Of a stretch of 64,000 nt of DNA, positions 11,868-23,649 are shown in pieces (the first letter of the stretch is position 1; each line of letters starts with the position of its first letter). Source of the stretch: Limnoperna fortunei (taxonomy: Eukaryota; Mollusca; Bivalvia; Mytilida; Modiolidae); assembly GCA_944474755.1 (NCBI GenBank), contig OX104124.1, forward strand, positions 7,652,437 to 7,716,436, read 5' to 3'. The notes under the pieces are model-generated. The model did not search any database, was not told where the DNA came from, and saw only the letters and a list, made by a program, of their open reading frames with translations. The translations under genes and the position numbers were made by a program.

Positions 11868-12842
11868 ATTCTTCTTCTGGTTTCCCCGTAGAGATTTCCG
11901 ACACTTTTCTCAGAAACCGTAAATGGGATCAATTTGAAACTTGGTAGGATGTTAGACCCTATTGGCTAGATGTGCAATCATCTTTCGGAATTTCCAAGAT
12001 GGCCGCCACTTTCAAAATGGCCGCCATTTAAGTTTTCCCGCCAAAATGCAGTTCCCGGAGAACCGCCAGATGGATTTCGATGAAACTTGGTATGTAGGTT
12101 CAGCATAGTGGTCTTGATTTATTTTTGGCAAAAAATCGCGCGCGAACCGGCCGCCATTTTCAAAATGGCCGCCGAATCGCCAAAAATTCAAGTTTGTCGG
12201 ATTTCAACGGAAATGGGTTTTAACAGTAAATTTGGTATGCCGAGTCCAATGGTCAACTCAGAATTTTTATACGACGCGCCATTTTTTGTAAAATTGCCGC
12301 CAAAGTTGCCAAATGGGCAAAAATTCAACATTGTCATAATTCAACGAAAATAGGTTCTAAAAGTAAATTTGGTATGCCGAGTTCAACGGTACACTCAGAT
12401 TTTTTATACGACCCGCCATTTTTTTAAAAATGGCCACCAAAGTCGCCAAATCAACATTGTCGGAACTCAATGAAAATTGGTTCCTAAAGTAAATTTAGTA
12501 TGTCGAGTTCAATGGTCAACTCAGAATTTTTATATGACGCGCTATTTTTTGTAAAATGGCCGCCGAAGTTGCCAAATCGGCAAAAAATCAACAACGTTGG
12601 AATTCAATGAAATTGGGTTCTTAAAGTAAATTTGTTATGGCGAGTTGAATGGTGCAATCAGAATTTTCTTACACTATTTCTTCGTTTTCCCCTTCTTATT
12701 ATTATTAAGCCCTCTGAATGTTATAAACTTAATTATAACTTGAAAAAGGTAACGTCAAATATAAGGTGATTCACAGGCTGCACAGGACTATCAGTAACTT
12801 CGTTTGGGAGACTTCACGTTTCGCGAAACGTAAATTTTAATT
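11868..12842 (+). mobile_element. B-family body B3, no left end
   Basis: A B core follows directly after B2 through a short ATTCTTCTTC spacer. It has an extra downstream unit with an internal TTATTATTATTAAG patch near 12699, then the right end and hairpin. Confidence 0.75.
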
Positions 12843-13934
12843 ATTATTATTATTATTCTTCCTCACTTTTTGTCCGGCTGATAACTCAGAGATGGCTGAT
12901 TGGATTAGAACATCACATGGCATAAAGTAGAACCACTATCTGAAGTTGTGCAATCAACTTTAAAAATGGTGATATGTGGAACCATCTCCATGGAAACCAG
13001 AAAGTTATGCATGAGTGATTTTAGGCATTTTCCTTAATTTTTCGGAAACCTAGAAGCACAGAGGGACCAAACTTGGTATGATGGAAGACCATAATGAGAT
13101 ACAGGTTTGAGATGATTTTGGGGCGGAACGGAAAAACAAGATGGCCGCCATGGCTAAAAATAGATTTAACATGGGGCCTATGGGAAAACGATTTTTCTAC
13201 AATAGCTTCACCATGGTTTGAGATATTCCAAAGTTTTTTTATAGGAAGTTGGACCTCATCAACCTTAAGAAGACAGGAAAGTTTGAAAAAAAAATTTCAC
13301 ACCGTGTGGCCGCAGCCACAACCGTTACGTTTGCATAGAAGCCTATGGGGAAATGGAGGTTTTTTGTCACCTCCATTTCTCTGCTATGCATTGATGGATT
13401 CCAATCAAACTTTACACAAAGCACCATCATCATTACATCTTGGAATTCACATATCAAAAAATTCCAAAATGGCCACCTTTTCCAAGATGGCCGCCACGTT
13501 ACATTTGCATAGAAGCCTATGGGGAAATGGAGGTTTTTTGTCGCCTCCATTTCTCTGCATTGATGGATTCCAATCAAACTTTACACAAAGCACCGTCACC
13601 ATTACATCTTGGAATTCATATTACGAAAAACTTCAAAATGGTGGCCATTTTTAAGATGGCTACCGAGTTACGTTAAAAAATACAACATTGTCGGAATTCA
13701 ATGAAAATCAACTTCTAGAGATAATTTGATGTGGGGAACAACATGGAATCATCGATTTTGGAATTCACATGACGAAAAATTGCAAAATGGCAACTTTGTT
13801 CAAGATGGCCGCCACGTTACGGTTTAAATGAAAATGTCAGAATCTGATGCATTTTGACTTCGGGTATTTTGACACGAAATCATAAAAAAATGTCAGGGCG
13901 ACATCTGCTATTGCTCGCAATGGCAATTCTAGTT
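12843..13934 (+). mobile_element. E-family element E2, left end missing
   Basis: Same core as E1 with two units of the internal repeat, the second carrying a 5-base deletion near 13558. It ends in AGGGCGACAT, the ATTGCTCGCAAT hairpin and CTAGTT, followed without spacer by the left end of E3. Confidence 0.7.
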
Positions 13935-13990
13935 ATGTCGCCCCAGACTTTGTCGGGGCGACATATTGTTATTCTACTGTTTCTTTTTCA

Positions 13991-14092
<102 letters not shown>

Positions 14093-14560
14093 TTCCTCAC
14101 TTTTTGTCCGGCTGATAACTCAGAGATGGCTGATTGGATTAGAACATCACATGGCATAAAGTAGAACCACTATCTGAAGTTGTGCCATCAACTTTAAAAA
14201 TGGTGATATGTGGAACCATCTCCATGGAAACCAGAAAGTTATGCATGAGTGATTTTGGGCATTTTCCTTAATTTTTCGGAAACCTAGAAGCACAGAGGGA
14301 CCAAACTTGGTATGATGGAAGACCATAATGAGATACAGGTTTGAGATGATTTTGGGGCGGAACGGAAAAACAAGATGGCCGCCATGGCTAAAAATAGATT
14401 TAACATGGGGCCTATGGGAAAATGATTTTTCTACAATAGCTTCACCATGGTTTGAGATATTCCAAAGATTTTTTATATGAAGTTGGACCTCATCAACCTC
14501 GAGAAGACAGGAAAGTTTGAAAAAAAAATTTCACACCGTGTGGCCGCAGCCACAACCGTT

Positions 14561-15240
14561 ACGTTTGCATAGAAGCCTATGGGGAAATGGAGGTTTTTTG
14601 TCACCTCCATTTCTCTGCTATGCATTGATGGATTCCAATCAAACTTTACACAAAGCACCGTCATCATTACATCTTGGAATTCACATATCAAAAAATTCTA
14701 AAATGGCCACCTTTTACAAGATGGCCGCCACGTTACATTTGCATAGAAGCCTATGGGGAAATGGAGGTTTTTTGTCACCTCCATTTCTCTGCTATGCATT
14801 GATGGATTCCAATCAAACTTTACACAAAGCACCGTCATCATTACATCTTGGAATTCACATATCAAAAAATTCTAAAATGGCCACCTTTTACAAGATGGCC
14901 GCCACGTTACATTTGCATAGAAGCCTATGGGGAAATGGAGGTTTTTTGTCACCTCCATTTCTCTGCTATGCATTGATGGATTCCAATCAAACTTTACACA
15001 AAGCACCGTCATCATTACATCTTGGAATTCACATATCAAAAAATTCTAAAATGGCCACCTTTTACAAGATGGCCGCCACGTTACATTTGCATAGAAGCCT
15101 ATGGGGAAATGGAGGTTTTTTGTCGCCTCCATTTCTCTGCTATGCATTGATGGATTCCAATCAAACTTTACACAAAGCACCGTCACCATTACATCTTTGA
15201 AATTCATATTACGAAAAATTTCAAATGGCGGCCATTTTTA
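14561..15240 (+). repeat. Four tandem 174-bp units in E3
   Basis: The phrase TTGCATAGAAGCCTATGGGG recurs near 14564, 14738, 14912 and 15086, an exact 174-bp period. Units are almost identical. The period is 58 codons, so all units stay in one frame and give a 227-codon open frame with no recognisable domain. Confidence 0.95.
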
Positions 15241-15415
15241 AGATGGCTGCCGAGTTACGTTAAAAATTACAACATTGTCGGAATTCAATGAAAATCAACT
15301 TCTAGAGATATTTTGATGTGGGGAGCAACATGGAATCATCGATTTTGGAATTCACATGACGGAAAAAAAAATTTCGGGGCGACATCTGCTATTGCTCGCA
15401 ATGGCAATTCTAGTT

Positions 15416-16010
15416 ATTATTCTTCTTCTTCTTCTTTCTCGTGCCGCAACTTTGTCCGGGGCACTTTTGTACTTTATACTTCACCGATTTTCTTCAAATT
15501 TTGCACAATGATAGAACCCTATGAGATGTGGGTCCTAACCATTTTCAAGTGTAGAAGCCCCCCAGGGGCCGTGCCATGTCCCTCCAAATACCTCAAAAAT
15601 TGATATTTTTTTAATATGTCAAAAATAGTTAACATTCCTACCCTATAACCATATATATTATTACTCCTTATGATTAGACGAAACATTTGGTACCATAGGG
15701 AGGTCGAGGGGGTCATGCCTTGCCCCCCTCAAATGACAAATTTCTTAGTATCTTGAAAACCATTTTGATCCCAACCCTATAACCATATATATTCTTACTC
15801 CTTATGATAAGACGAATCATTTAGTACCATGGGAGGGTTGGAAGTGGTCTTGCCCCACCCCCTCAAATGACAAATTATTTAATATCTTGAAAACCATTGT
15901 GATCCCCACCCTATAGCCATATATATTCTTACTCCTTATGATAACAGGAATCATTTGGTACCATGGGCGGGTCAGAGGGGGTCATGCCCCGCCCCCTTAA
16001 AATTACTTAA
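15416..16010 (+). mobile_element. F-family element with 134-bp tandem core
   Basis: It starts with a TTC-rich tract and the hairpin GTGCCGCAACTTTGTCCGGG/GCAC (15441-15464). Three diverged 134-bp units follow, each with CCATATATATTCTTACTCC or a close variant (starts about 15641, 15775, 15909). There is no clear right terminus before the next element. Confidence 0.6.
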
Positions 16011-16302
16011 TTATTCTTCTTCTTTTTTCTTCTTTCCGTTCAATCTTGTCCGCACATTTTCTCTGAGATGCAATGTCCAATCAATACGAAACTTTGGAAA
16101 CTTGTTAAGGGTGACCTGAAGTTTTGCAATCCATTTTTGGAATTTTCAAAATGGCTGCCGTTTCCACGGAAACAGGGGTAATCATATAGGACATTGCATT
16201 ATCATGGTAAAAATTTGTATTTGGGGTTTTCAACATGCTCAAGGTTATAGTGGCAATGGGGGTTCGTTTGGGAGACATCTTGTGTTGGCATCCCAACACA
16301 AT
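16011..16302 (+). mobile_element. G element with D-type right end
   Basis: A short element with one core monomer related to family A (the phrase TTAAGGGTGACCTGAAGTTT). It closes with GGGAGACAT and the hairpin TGTGTTGGCATCCCAACACA (16281-16300), the same terminus as the chimera at 5412. No CTAG follows here. Confidence 0.65.
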
Positions 16303-16307
16303 CATGA

Positions 16308-16520
16308 ATATTTTAAATTCCTCTTCTTTATCAGAAGTTTTGTCAGCTGGTTATTGGAGGTCAGACAGTACCTTCTATAAACACTACTTGCGCTCTATGC
16401 CCCATCACATCATTGTGACAACCTCTTTGCTTTGAGACCTCTCGTTACTACTCAACAGGTGGTGGTTCCCCAATTTATGAGGGGGATTCAGCATTACCTT
16501 AAATTAAGTTTATATCAAAA
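16308..16520 (+). pseudogene. Tyrosine-recombinase C-terminal relic (DIRS/Ngaro-like)
   Basis: Translation gives LSEVLSAGYWRSDSTFYKHY, which resembles the C-terminal catalytic segment of tyrosine recombinases of DIRS-type retroelements: a G-W-x-S-x-x-T-F pattern followed by the nucleophile Tyr. A frameshift near 16420-16435 moves the continuation FALRPLVTTQQVVVPQF into another frame. No start, RT or upstream domain is visible, so this is a short dead fragment. The family assignment rests on remembered motif patterns. Confidence 0.5.
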
Positions 16521-16854
16521 CTTATAATGGTAACATATTTATTGTAATAAAAACTCAATTTTGAGAATTAAAGTTTAGTTTTGTAAAATAAAAACTTACC
16601 ATCAAAAGTTAAAGGTCCCTACCACCTCCCCTTCATCCCCATCTGGACTGGAAACTATCTGTTTGGTTCACAGAAAAATGATGCAACGTATGTCGCACAT
16701 GTGCCAGGTGGGAATGGGAATTGTCTCACAAGGTATTTTATTTGTAGTAAATCCGACTCACAAGCTGCGAATTGGGAAAATATCAAAATTCACCATGGTA
16801 AGTATTATTTTTACAAAACCAAATTTTAATTCTAAAAATTAAGTTTTTCTTAAC
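16521..16854. other. No gene recognised
   Basis: AT-rich sequence after the recombinase relic. It may still be the tail of the same retroelement, but no motif was recognised. Confidence 0.5.
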
Positions 16855-16975
16855 AAGGGCCGTGGATTTTCTTCGGGTAATCCGGCTTCCTCCCCCACTA
16901 AAAACTGGACATCATGATATAGGTGAAAAATTGTTGAAAGTGGCGTTAAACAACATTCAAACAAACAAACATCAG
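16855..16975 (+). mobile_element. SINE tail fragment
   Basis: Carries the conserved block CCGGCTTCCTCCCCCACTAA and then ACATCATGATATAGGTG.. GTGGCGTTAAACAACATTC, ending in CAAACAAACAAAC. The tRNA-like head is absent. The same 3' part occurs at 27180, 48110, 54400 and 63080. Confidence 0.75.
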
Positions 16976-17403
16976 TCTTTCTTCTAGTTACGTTCCTTTT
17001 ATAAATTAAAACATTTTTGTACAAACCATATGGGGTGACCTCGAGTATAAATAAATATACAAAAAAAAATATTTATTTACCGCATGATCCACTGGGAACC
17101 AGGTGAGATACGAGAAAATGTCTTTAGTGTTCAGGCATTTAATTGGTAAAAATATCGAACGATGGCTACTGCTATTCATGTATATATAGCAACCATGGAT
17201 ATCTTTACAAAATTCAATGCCAGAACAACAAAAAGACATTTTTTCATATTATACCTTCTTTCCAGTGATGTTCGAACACTGAATAAAAGATTACATGTTT
17301 TGTTTGATAGCGTCTCTCATTTCAACGTAAAGTGAAGCTCTTTCATACGGATCGTTTGTTTTTTTCCAATTATTTCCATCCATAATAATGTCAGCTAGGT
17401 CCA

Positions 17404-19032
17404 TTATGTCTTTGTTGCAATCAGTTCGCTAAGGTCACATTCTTGTGCACAGGCATCAAGTTCATTAATGTCTATGGGGAGTGAATAATCCTCTGTATCA
17501 TACAAAAAAGGAGCATGATATAATACCATTGGACGACCATTTGCATCACTTTGTTCAGACCTTCTAATCCTATGAGCATTCCAAGTTTTAACGACGTCTT
17601 TGAGCTCTGCCTGAAATAAGAAATGTTACATTTTGCATTTATCCATGGACTGTTCAAAGTACATGCACATTTCTATTAAATTGTCAACAAATGATTTCAA
17701 AAATTACATAATTTTAACGCTAAGTTTTCCATCTATAATCAATATCTTCTTATTGACTTGATATTGTAATTTCTTTGGATATGAATCTTGGATCATGATT
17801 TTTTTTTGTTTGGTTTCCAGTGTTGTTAATAACAGGTTACCACCAGAAATACATGTTCATGCACACAACACAATTAGAAAATTAACATTAGTATTTAAAA
17901 TCGGTAAATTTGATTTTTTGGAACCCCTGGGTAGATGCAAGTAGCTGCATGTGGAACTTAAGTATTTTAAAAACCCTCTACATTATGTATTTTTAACTGC
18001 ATCCTGATGTTTTTGCAGGGCCCAAGATACCTTGATTTTTTCACTTAATTTGTGCGTTCTGCCTTTTTATTTCAAATTTGATTATAGTTCCTCCATTAAA
18101 ACAATTCATTGCTTCATTCCCCCACAAATACATGTAAACGAAAACAACAAAATTCACAATAGTATTTAAAAACAACAAGTAGATGGAGTTGCTAAGAGAA
18201 AACATAAAGATGTGAAAAAAATCTTACCCTAATTATATCCATAAAGAAGTAACGTATTAGATTTTTGTCGATGAAATCTCCAGTATAATGACCATCATGT
18301 TTTAACTGTTCGAAGAATTCGAGCCAAAACTGTACGCACTCCTTTCTAAGTATCCCCCACCATCGTTCTATTCGTTGGTTGTGCTGACTTGTTCCGCAGA
18401 GAAACGATCTGCGGCTTTCAGGACCATTTCGTCTCAAAAGTGATTGCATTACAGCGATATATCTGTTTTCGGTTCCCATATCCGCTCTCACTGTATACGG
18501 AACCACGATAAAGTTGTCAATGCTTCTACATAGTATTTTGCGATGATTCTCGGATTATTATTACTGTTACTAACTCTTAGCCAAATAATGTACCTAGAAA
18601 ATCCGTCTATGCAACCGTTAACACAAATTCCATACGGTTTTAACTTATCGTAGGAATCTAAATGCCATAAATAGTTTGGACCTTTTGAAGTATAGCGTCT
18701 TCTTCGTAAAGTGCCGTTAACTCTTGCAGACATTCCTGCCGGATCAATGATCTTCATTAATATTCGAACCATCTCTCGTTGGACAACAAGGCCGCCCTGC
18801 AAACACCGTGCATGCATCCATCTATATCCATGCAAACGACCAGATAATTGTAGTTGTTCATAGATAAACATGGATACATTGAGGATATTGGAATATTTTT
18901 TATTCTATATAAACCGTATGAAGCTAGACGTCTTTTCAGAGTCCTCAAAGAAATTATTACTCGGTGTTTCTGTGCTAATAAAGCAAGTATTTCTTCATAC
19001 TGTAGTCCCAGCGCAAGTAGGTTGAAATGATT
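17404..19032 (-). pseudogene. DDE integrase-like transposase gene, two frameshifts, one intron
   Basis: Read on the minus strand, the gene begins with a helix-turn-helix-like stretch (LALGLQYEEILALLAQKHRV, then TLKRRLASYGLYRIKN). An RNase-H-fold integrase core follows. The likely catalytic acids are in HLDSYDKLKPYG, RADMGTEN and NQRIERWW, i.e. a D..D..E triad. Frameshifts lie near 18865-18880 and near 18500. The core exon ends at 18228 before GTAAGA, and a TTTCAG acceptor opens the last exon at 17610, which runs in phase (AELKDVVKTWNAHRIRRSEQ) to a stop at 17404. Similar intact proteins are common in marine invertebrate genomes (remembered, not searched). No initiator Met is visible; a stop lies just upstream near 19035. 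It is probably a decaying transposon gene. Confidence 0.72.
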
Positions 19033-19041
19033 GCATCATCA

Positions 19042-19537
19042 TTATGTAAAGGAGTCGGGGTTACACTCTGGACATCTTAAGAATCCCAGCTGGTTTTGTT
19101 GGTCTGAACTGTTTGGACACGGGATCACGGTACTTAATTCCGGGACGAAGTCTCCAATCACAACGGCAACGTCTTTTAATTTAGCGTATTCTTCCTTGCA
19201 TAAAGTTATTCCTTTTCTCGTGGGGGCAACTTCAGTGTTATGGGGAGATAACCAGTATTGACGTATATTAATATTGTCATATATTTGCTTGAGTTGTGGC
19301 ATACACGTTTCTTCCCAGGTGTGTCATGAAGTCTCTCCTTTCCGTCAGGGACAGATCTAGAAACACCATTCTGTCGACCAGCATTTTCCACCTTTGAAGG
19401 GGTAAGCTAATTCCCTTTTTAGTAGGGACTAATTTTCCATCTTTTATTTCCCATTCTCTGATGTCGATCCTGATCTGATCTTTCCATTCTGTAGCTTGAA
19501 CGTATCCCAACTCTATATTGCAACGAACGATCTCCAT
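19042..19537 (-). pseudogene. Protein with two PC4-like domains, one frameshift
   Basis: The first domain (RIDIREWEIKDGKLVPTKKG then ISLPLQRWKMLVD) follows the PC4/p15 single-stranded-DNA-binding pattern, 'IREY..DG...P.KKGISL....W..L'. The second (NINIRQYW.., APTRKGITLCKEEYAKLKDV) repeats the pattern. The C-terminus has paired cysteines (PCPNSS.., RCPECNP) and a stop at 19042. The start ATG at 19537 is the first in frame. A single-base frameshift near 19315-19330 separates the two domains, so it may be a pseudogene, or a sequencing error hides an intact gene of about 165 codons. The integrase-like gene follows on the same strand. PC4 proteins bind ssDNA and assist transcription; the role here is unknown. 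Confidence 0.65.
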
Positions 19538-19657
19538 TTCGGTTTGCGTACGACTGATGTTTGTAGCGCCAGTGCGCGATACTATAAACTAGGCTTTTGG
19601 GTTTTCATTGGTTATTTAATGATTGATCTCTGTTATGATTGGTGTATCCAAAAACAG

Positions 19658-19697
19658 GTCAACTTACATCCGTATAACTTATTGCCTGTAAGTTGAC
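19658..19697. promoter_or_regulatory. Inverted repeat upstream of the PC4-like gene
   Basis: GTCAACTTACA (19658-19668) and TGTAAGTTGAC (19687-19697) are exact 11-bp inverted copies separated by 18 bases. They lie about 120 bases upstream of the PC4-like start. A second inverted pair, ACTAAATAAGG / CCTTATTTAGT, lies at about 19732 and 19832. They could be protein-binding sites or transposon end motifs. Confidence 0.4.
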
Positions 19698-19779
19698 GGC
19701 GCAATGAATCGGAATGCTCGCACGTCTGTTGACTAAATAAGGTTTGCGCGATGATAGAATCTCTGATGACTCACGTACT

Positions 19780-19830
19780 TCCGGAGACGTCATGAGAAAG
19801 GTGGACCATATATAGAAAAGGGGCGGGGCA
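19780..19830 (-). promoter_or_regulatory. Possible promoter of the PC4-like gene
   Basis: On the minus strand a GC box (GCCCCGCCCC) is followed within about 5 bases by TATATA (19806-19813) and by TGACGTC, a CRE-like site. The start codon lies about 270 bases downstream at 19537. Order and orientation fit a core promoter, but no transcript data are available. Confidence 0.35.
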
Positions 19831-19849
19831 TGTCCTTATTTAGTTGCGC

Positions 19850-21935
19850 CCTAGTGCCCTGGGTTTTTGTGTTGACTAAAACACCTCACACCCTACTACT
19901 ATTATTCTACATGAAATGTCCCCGTTTAAGAATGTTATCAATATAAATTTAGCGAACTTCTCTTAAAATTTATTACCAACAAAATAATTTTACTTAAGTA
20001 ATATAAGTAAAATAAATTGTTTCATCAATGATTACTTTAATGTAACAATTTTTATGCGAATATCAATTGCAGCTCTATTCACAATAAGACGGCAGATAGA
20101 CAGATGAACTTGGACATATATTAGAATGCTTATATAATGACTATTAAGTAAGAAAGAGTTATTGAAAGCTAAACCAAATGTAACTTAATTAAATCTATTA
20201 ATCTTTATTCTCAAACAGCCAATAACATTGGTAGAGAGAAAGAACAATACAGTACAAACACACGAGATATTAACAAATATTATAGCTCACATTAAAACCT
20301 TGCATTATGATTGGTTAGCAAGCCGTATACATCAAGCTATGCATACGTCTATAGCCGTATGCATAAAGCATATTTTCAACCCGTATGGGGGGGGGGCCTG
20401 GGAAAACAAATCATCATGGCCGCCTTCGTTCCGCTTTGATTGAAAAACTAACAAAGTGCAACAATGTCTACCCAGAACATGTTTTAAACGACGTAAATAA
20501 AAATGATATGTAATATATTTGTTTAAATAACAGAAGGGAATTAAATTAAGAAACAAAACAGCAATAGAAGGCACGGAAAAGGGGGGGGGGGGTTCTGACT
20601 GAATAATGTCGGTCACAGGTCACAAATCCTGTATGATTTTGTTGTGTCCTCTATAAAAGTGTGTCAATGCACAAAACAACAAACGAGAAACGTGATCTCA
20701 AGCACACTAAAAGTTAACAAACATGTACCTGCACTAACTGCATCATCATGCATTCTTCAGTCAAGACATCGTCAAAATCTGTTGATATTCATTTTGATTT
20801 CCATCATCCAAAATCCAATGATATTCATTTTAATGGCATCAAAGTGACATTACCTTGAATTGCTAGTTTTCTTATTTTAATTCACTTATCAACGTCCACA
20901 TCCACACATCAATTAAAACCAATATACAAGCTCCATCGATATTGAATTTGGTGCTTCGCAAACTTTTACCTTGACACTTCCCAGTTTAAGGATACAGTTG
21001 GGTTATTTATTGAACAGAAGACGATTTACATTTAAAAAAGATAAATTTTCTCTGTTATTTAATATATAATAATGTTTTCTTATTTTTATTAATTTGATGC
21101 TCAACAAAAATATAGTTTGTTTTTAAATAAACTTTGGTTATAAATCCCAAATGGGCTTCGATCATCGAAGCGTCATCAAAGTAATGATTGGGTGCCACAA
21201 GGATTAATATTTATTGAATACATTTTGACTTTATCAATAATAACGTAATACGTAACTTGACCAATTCCCGAGTGTAATTTTGTTTTATAAAAACTATTAA
21301 TAAAAATGCCTTTTTTAAAATATTATGCTTTCACTTTAAACGTTTATTTTCCAAAGAAATACGGATAACTAGAACACGTTTCCAAAAGAAATTACGCTAC
21401 ATAGTTCTTTCTTAAATATTTGTTCTTCCCGTTAAATATTCCTAATTTAAGATGTGAGCTATAATATATTATTGCATGAATAGAATTTTGCTTGTTTTTG
21501 ATTGGTCTAAAAACAACTTTCGGGTCACGATAAATCGCAACAGTACTAAAATTAAATAAAAGCACGATTCCGCTGCATAGTAGTCAAGCGGAATCCGATA
21601 TCGACCTGGTTTTTATGTTTTAGCCAATCAGAATAGCCGTCTTAATAAATTCATTCGTCCAATCAAATCGATTGTATTAATTGTACACATTTCATTGACG
21701 TCAGCTATACAACAAATGGGAGAAACGTCGGTTCTGCGATATATTGATTCATTTATACTCTTCTCAATATTTGAAACTGGAATTTCAGGATTATCAGCAA
21801 ATTGATATCAAAATGCAGTATTAAATAAAAAATATTAAGGGTAACTAGCATTACAACAATTACAGGTGCTCCAGTAGAAAAGGCATCCTCATTTTTTCTG
21901 ATCAAGGGAGATGGTGGTTTATTCATATAATAAAA
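19850..21935. other. AT-rich stretch without recognisable gene
   Basis: No coding domain was recognised. It contains homopolymer G runs near 20389 and 20581, a small inverted repeat at about 20336-20370, and a weak inverted pair of CCAATC/GATTGG boxes at about 21495-21645 that may be an old MITE. Confidence 0.6.
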
Positions 21936-22080
21936 CAATTAATGACTTTGATATATACGGCCGCTATCAGGATTTATCAGCCCTCAAAAATGTATATTCA
22001 CCTCGCCTAGCGGCTCGGTGAATATTAATTTTCTCTGTCTGATAAATCCTGATAGTGACCTATATCAAAGTCATTAATTG
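21936..22080. mobile_element. Foldback element FB1
   Basis: Arms of about 44 bases (left CAATTAATGACTTTGATATA, right its reverse complement) enclose a second, inner palindrome TATTCACC..GGTGAATA around CTCGCCTAGCGGCTC. A related, more diverged copy is at 33950-34087. Confidence 0.8.
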
Positions 22081-22087
22081 TATAATA

Positions 22088-22224
22088 GTTATTCCGGTCT
22101 TAGACAGGGTATATAATGTCACATTCACGGCTTAGGACGTATATTCCATTCGCCTTCGGCTCATGGAATATAAATCCTAAGCCGTGAAAGTGACATTATA
22201 TACCTTGTCTAAGACCGGAATAAC
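22088..22224. mobile_element. Foldback element FB2
   Basis: Arms of about 49 bases (left GTTATTCCGGTCTTAGACAG; right the reverse complement with few mismatches) enclose an inner palindrome TATTCCAT..ATGGAATA around TCGCCTTCGGCTC. It lies only 7 bases after FB1. Arm sequences differ from FB1, but the two-tier design and GC-rich centre are alike. Confidence 0.8.
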
Positions 22225-22277
22225 ATATATTATTTACACTAAATACATGAATATAAACATATGTCTATCACATGTGA

Positions 22278-23640
22278 TTACTGGAGGGGAGGCTGAGTTA
22301 AACCAGGAGCATTAATAAATATATTTATGTGTTTAATAAATTTATATAGCTTTTGTAAACGTATTGGTTTGTCCGTGGACATCAGATGGGAGAATTTTAT
22401 AGTGTTTAGAATATTAATGCAATATTTTGGTAAGAATTTTTTTGCGTTTATCATTAAAAAGCAGCATTCAAATATATAATGGTATTCATCACCAATGATA
22501 TTACAGTTGCACAAATTGCAAGTGCGGTTTCTCTTGAGATGTTATCTGCCAGTTTCAATAGGTAAAAATGGTTGGTAGTTTTAAATCATAAAACGATTGC
22601 ATTTCTTTTGTTCATATATTAAACTATTTTTAGAATTTTAGAAATCTAGATTGGTTTTAAATATTTTATAATTAGTTGATTTTGCTGATTCCATGACACA
22701 AGCATGTCATTTTTGCTTAAATTGATCAGTTAGGCGTTGTTTTAATCTAAATTTTTATTAATTTAAGTTAGGTAAAATTTCAGTATCCCACAAATAGTTA
22801 AATCCAGAGTCATCAATGATAGATTTAATCAAATGTAATATTTTAAATGATCGACAACCTCTATCAGACAACTTTTTTGTAAATTTATGAAAAAATTCTT
22901 GATTTTTTTAAATTGTTTTTCACAAACAAGTTTACCCCAAAAGGAAATGCATCTGATTTAAACATCAATATATATGAGATATCTGCTCACCATAAATCAT
23001 ATAGTTAGGTGTAAAATTTCAAATGTATTTTCTCTAGCAAATCGTTTTTACTGAAACCACAAATTTCACACCTATACAGAATTGTTGGCGTTACCACTTT
23101 ATCAAATAACTCTAGTTGCAATTTAATGGATAGTTTGTATAAGCAACCTATTTTTTAAGGTTCGAACATACAAATGTATCTCGGAGAGATTTATCTGCCA
23201 AACGCTTTTTGTCCATATCGTAGTTGCAAGTTTTAGTAAAAGTAATTCCTTGATAATCAAAATCGTCAACACTGTCAATTCTGGAGCCCTTATAAGAGAA
23301 ATATTCAGTTTTATTTCCTCTACCATATCCAAATATCAACACTTTAGCTTTGCTAACATTCACTTTCAGTTTCCAAATATCACAATATTCTCCAAAGGTA
23401 TCAAGTTGGGACTGTAGGGCTGTAGCAGATTCTGCTAATAACGCTGTATCGTCAGCGTATAATAACATAAACATTTTGAGGAAATATTCAAGTTTCCTCG
23501 CTATATCCTCTAAAATACAGTTTAAACAACTTATTTCACGGGTAATAAAAAAATCCTCCGGGTCATTAAGATAAATAGAAAAGGCGAAAGGTTTTCTCCT
23601 TGACGAACTCCCATTTCACATTTGAAGTTATCTGATTTTC
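22278..23640 (-). pseudogene. Non-LTR retrotransposon (LINE) reverse-transcriptase relic
   Basis: Minus-strand reading finds GVRQGENLSPF near 23620-23590, then after a 1-base frameshift SIYLNDPEDFF, and the RT catalytic box LLYADDTALL near 23460. These are the order and motifs of a LINE reverse transcriptase palm. The region 23148-22560 is too decayed to read. A C-terminal piece with CNIIGDEYHYIFEC ends at 22278. No endonuclease domain or 5' end is visible. The element is dead; the exact clade cannot be given. Confidence 0.75.
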
Positions 23641-23649
23641 ACTAAATGT

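Noticed and set aside
46..12560. GC-rich ATGGCCGCC repeats as a CRISPR-like array
   Set aside because: Units are long, adjoining and themselves repeated, without unique spacers, and the DNA is clearly eukaryotic.
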